A stretch of DNA of 64,000 nucleotides, taken from the NCBI RefSeq assembly GCF_905163445.1, contig NW_024396996.1, positions 62,001 to 126,000 of the forward strand, written 5' to 3'. This document shows, one piece after another, positions 62,751 to 64,000 of the stretch. Each line of letters opens with the position of its first letter. The first letter of the stretch is position 1. The notes beneath the pieces are model-generated. The model was given only the letters and a program-made list of their open reading frames with translations. It did no database searches and was not told the origin of the DNA. The position numbers and the translations under genes were made by a program. Source of the DNA: Pararge aegeria (Eukaryota > Arthropoda > Insecta > Lepidoptera > Nymphalidae).

Positions 62751-63890
62751 CACTTACACATTAGGCCCGTCGCGCCGCGCCACTACTATATAGGGCGAAG
62801 GTGCGAAGTCGACGGCGACGACAAAGTACCGAGTCTAAGGAGACTGATGGCGGCGCCACACAGTGGCGTTATGTCTCTATAAAAGTGGTGGTCTTTTATT
62901 ATGTTATTTATTAATGGTATTTTTTTAATATCATATCAATATTGTACCCCGCACGGGGGGAGGTAGGGGGGGGTAGGTAGTGACGAAAAATAACGATACG
63001 GGACTCTTACGAGGTCTCGTAATCGGAATGAGTTTCTGCGACTACCATTGTCTGTCGCGGGTAACGGGGAATCAGGGTTCGATTCCGGTGAGGGAGCCTG
63101 AGAAACTGCTACCACATCCAAGGAAGGCAGCAGGCGCGCAAATTACCCACTCCCTGCACGGGGGGGGAGGTACGGGTAGGTAGTGACGAAAAATAACGAT
63201 ACGGGACTCTTACGAGGTCCCGTCATCGAATAATCAATACACGAACTGCCCACACACTTGTAAATATAGACGCGCAAGATCGTTACACGAACCGCTTACC
63301 ATTATAGTAAACTACTATGCAAACACACATAACATATACGCAATAAGAGAACTTTAAATTGGAGATTTTACCCTACCACACCCGTCTGTCTCATTCTGAA
63401 AACTATTCAAAATAATTGCTATTTTTCATTCTCATTCAAATATAAATAATAGTAAAGGCCTGTGGCCGGGCACCCCTCGTATTCATGTTCTAACCTAACC
63501 TAACCTAAATCTAGTTTTGACACCTTTAGACTTTAGATTCAAGATTTAATGTGAATATATGCATTAATAAAAACTCATTACTATTTTAATACTAGTTATG
63601 CTGCTGTTGATGCACTGATGAAAGCCAGATAGCTAGATCAGTGTTTAGTTAGTCGTAGTTGCCGGTGGGCTGAGGTCTAAAGGAATCCAAACTAGTTTTA
63701 AAAGGTTTGGATAGGTTAGGTTAGGTTAGAACATGAATAAGACGGGTGCCCGGCCGCAGGCCGGTCACTTAGGTTCAGTTCCGTTTAAAAAAAAAAAAAC
63801 AAAAAACAAAACGTACCAATACAAAGTACTCTTATTCATATTAGAAGATATTGTAAAATGACAATTAATTTAATTTTTTTTTTTTTTTTT
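62751..63890 (+). repeat. Monomer 36 (lacks c1; foldback left end deleted)
   Basis: 1140 bp. No c1; c2 at 62977-63228. The foldback lost its left terminus (AATAGTAAAGGCCTGTGG joins the AT-rich segment directly to the arm). Private TATATAGGGCG and AAAATGACAATT. Confidence 0.92.
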
Positions 63891-64000
63891 CACTTACACA
63901 TTAGGCCCGTCGCGCCGCGCCACTACTATATGGGGCGAAGGTGCGAAGTCGACGGCGACGACAAAGTACCGAGTCTAAGGAGACTGATGGCGGCGCCACA
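63891..64000 (+). repeat. Monomer 37 (partial, cut by window end)
   Basis: Only the GC-rich head is visible, showing that the array continues beyond the window. Confidence 0.93.

Larger units (their letters stand above)
1..64000. repeat. Tandem satellite array of ~1.44 kb monomers containing 18S rRNA fragments
   Basis: The same ~1.44 kb unit recurs head to tail across the window, with phase marked by the sequence after each T-tract (CACTTACACATTAGG). I count 36 complete units and one partial one. Most are 1441-1444 bp or 1400-1405 bp, the difference being a 41-bp indel; outliers are 1140, 1177, 1187, 1380, 1669 (twice), 1965 and 2170 bp. Units differ from one another by only a few bases, implying recent amplification or strong homogenisation. 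The array is open at both ends of the window. Two retrotransposons interrupt it (3138-7350 and 25417-32702). No host protein-coding gene is seen. Confidence 0.97.

Noticed and set aside
1..64000. CRISPR array or bacterial operon
   Set aside because: The repeat unit is 1.44 kb without short spacers, and all genes are eukaryotic retrotransposon genes.

Overview
This 64 kb window is a eukaryotic satellite array broken by two transposable elements. The organism is most likely an insect. The rRNA-derived parts read as arthropod 18S, TTAGG-type telomere-like motifs occur in every repeat unit, and both transposons belong to classes common in insects. Lepidoptera is my best guess, but no host gene is present to prove it.

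Layout. The whole window is one head-to-tail tandem array of a ~1.44 kb monomer, with 36 complete units and one partial unit. The array runs off both window edges. The monomer reads left to right as follows: a GC-rich head; module M (with a TATAAAAG box) plus 18S-derived fragment c1; a second copy of M plus a longer, rearranged 18S-derived fragment c2; an AT-rich unique stretch of ~240 bp; a ~355 bp imperfect foldback element whose arms each carry three TTAGG/CCTAA motifs; an A-tract; ~80 bp of unique sequence; and a T-tract of ~16 bases. The 18S pieces come from the 5' domain (the stretch just before the 530 loop). They are in sense orientation and share the same substitutions in every unit, so the array was amplified from one already-degenerate copy and does not encode functional rRNA.

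The array varies on several nested scales. A 203-bp period lies inside c2 (one, two or three starts per unit). A 266-bp M+c1 module is present 0, 1 or 2 times per unit. There are 41-bp and ~60-bp indel haplotypes, and multi-monomer higher-order repeats, including two consecutive dimers of exactly 2842 bp. The rightmost units (61564 onward) lack c1 and collect private mutations, suggesting an approaching array edge.

Two single-copy insertions interrupt the array. At 3138-7350 a full-length non-LTR retrotransposon (ORF1 plus an ORF2 with endonuclease and reverse transcriptase, (TTTA)n tail) sits inside an 18S-derived c1 fragment. At 25417-32702 a complete BEL/Pao LTR retrotransposon has 564-bp LTRs differing at one position, a 5-bp target-site duplication and an open gag-pol frame. 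Both have intact frames, and neither was copied with neighbouring monomers, so both landed after the last local amplification. The only credible protein-coding genes are these three transposon ORFs. The many 60-80 codon ORFs in the repeats are artefacts of repeated noncoding sequence.
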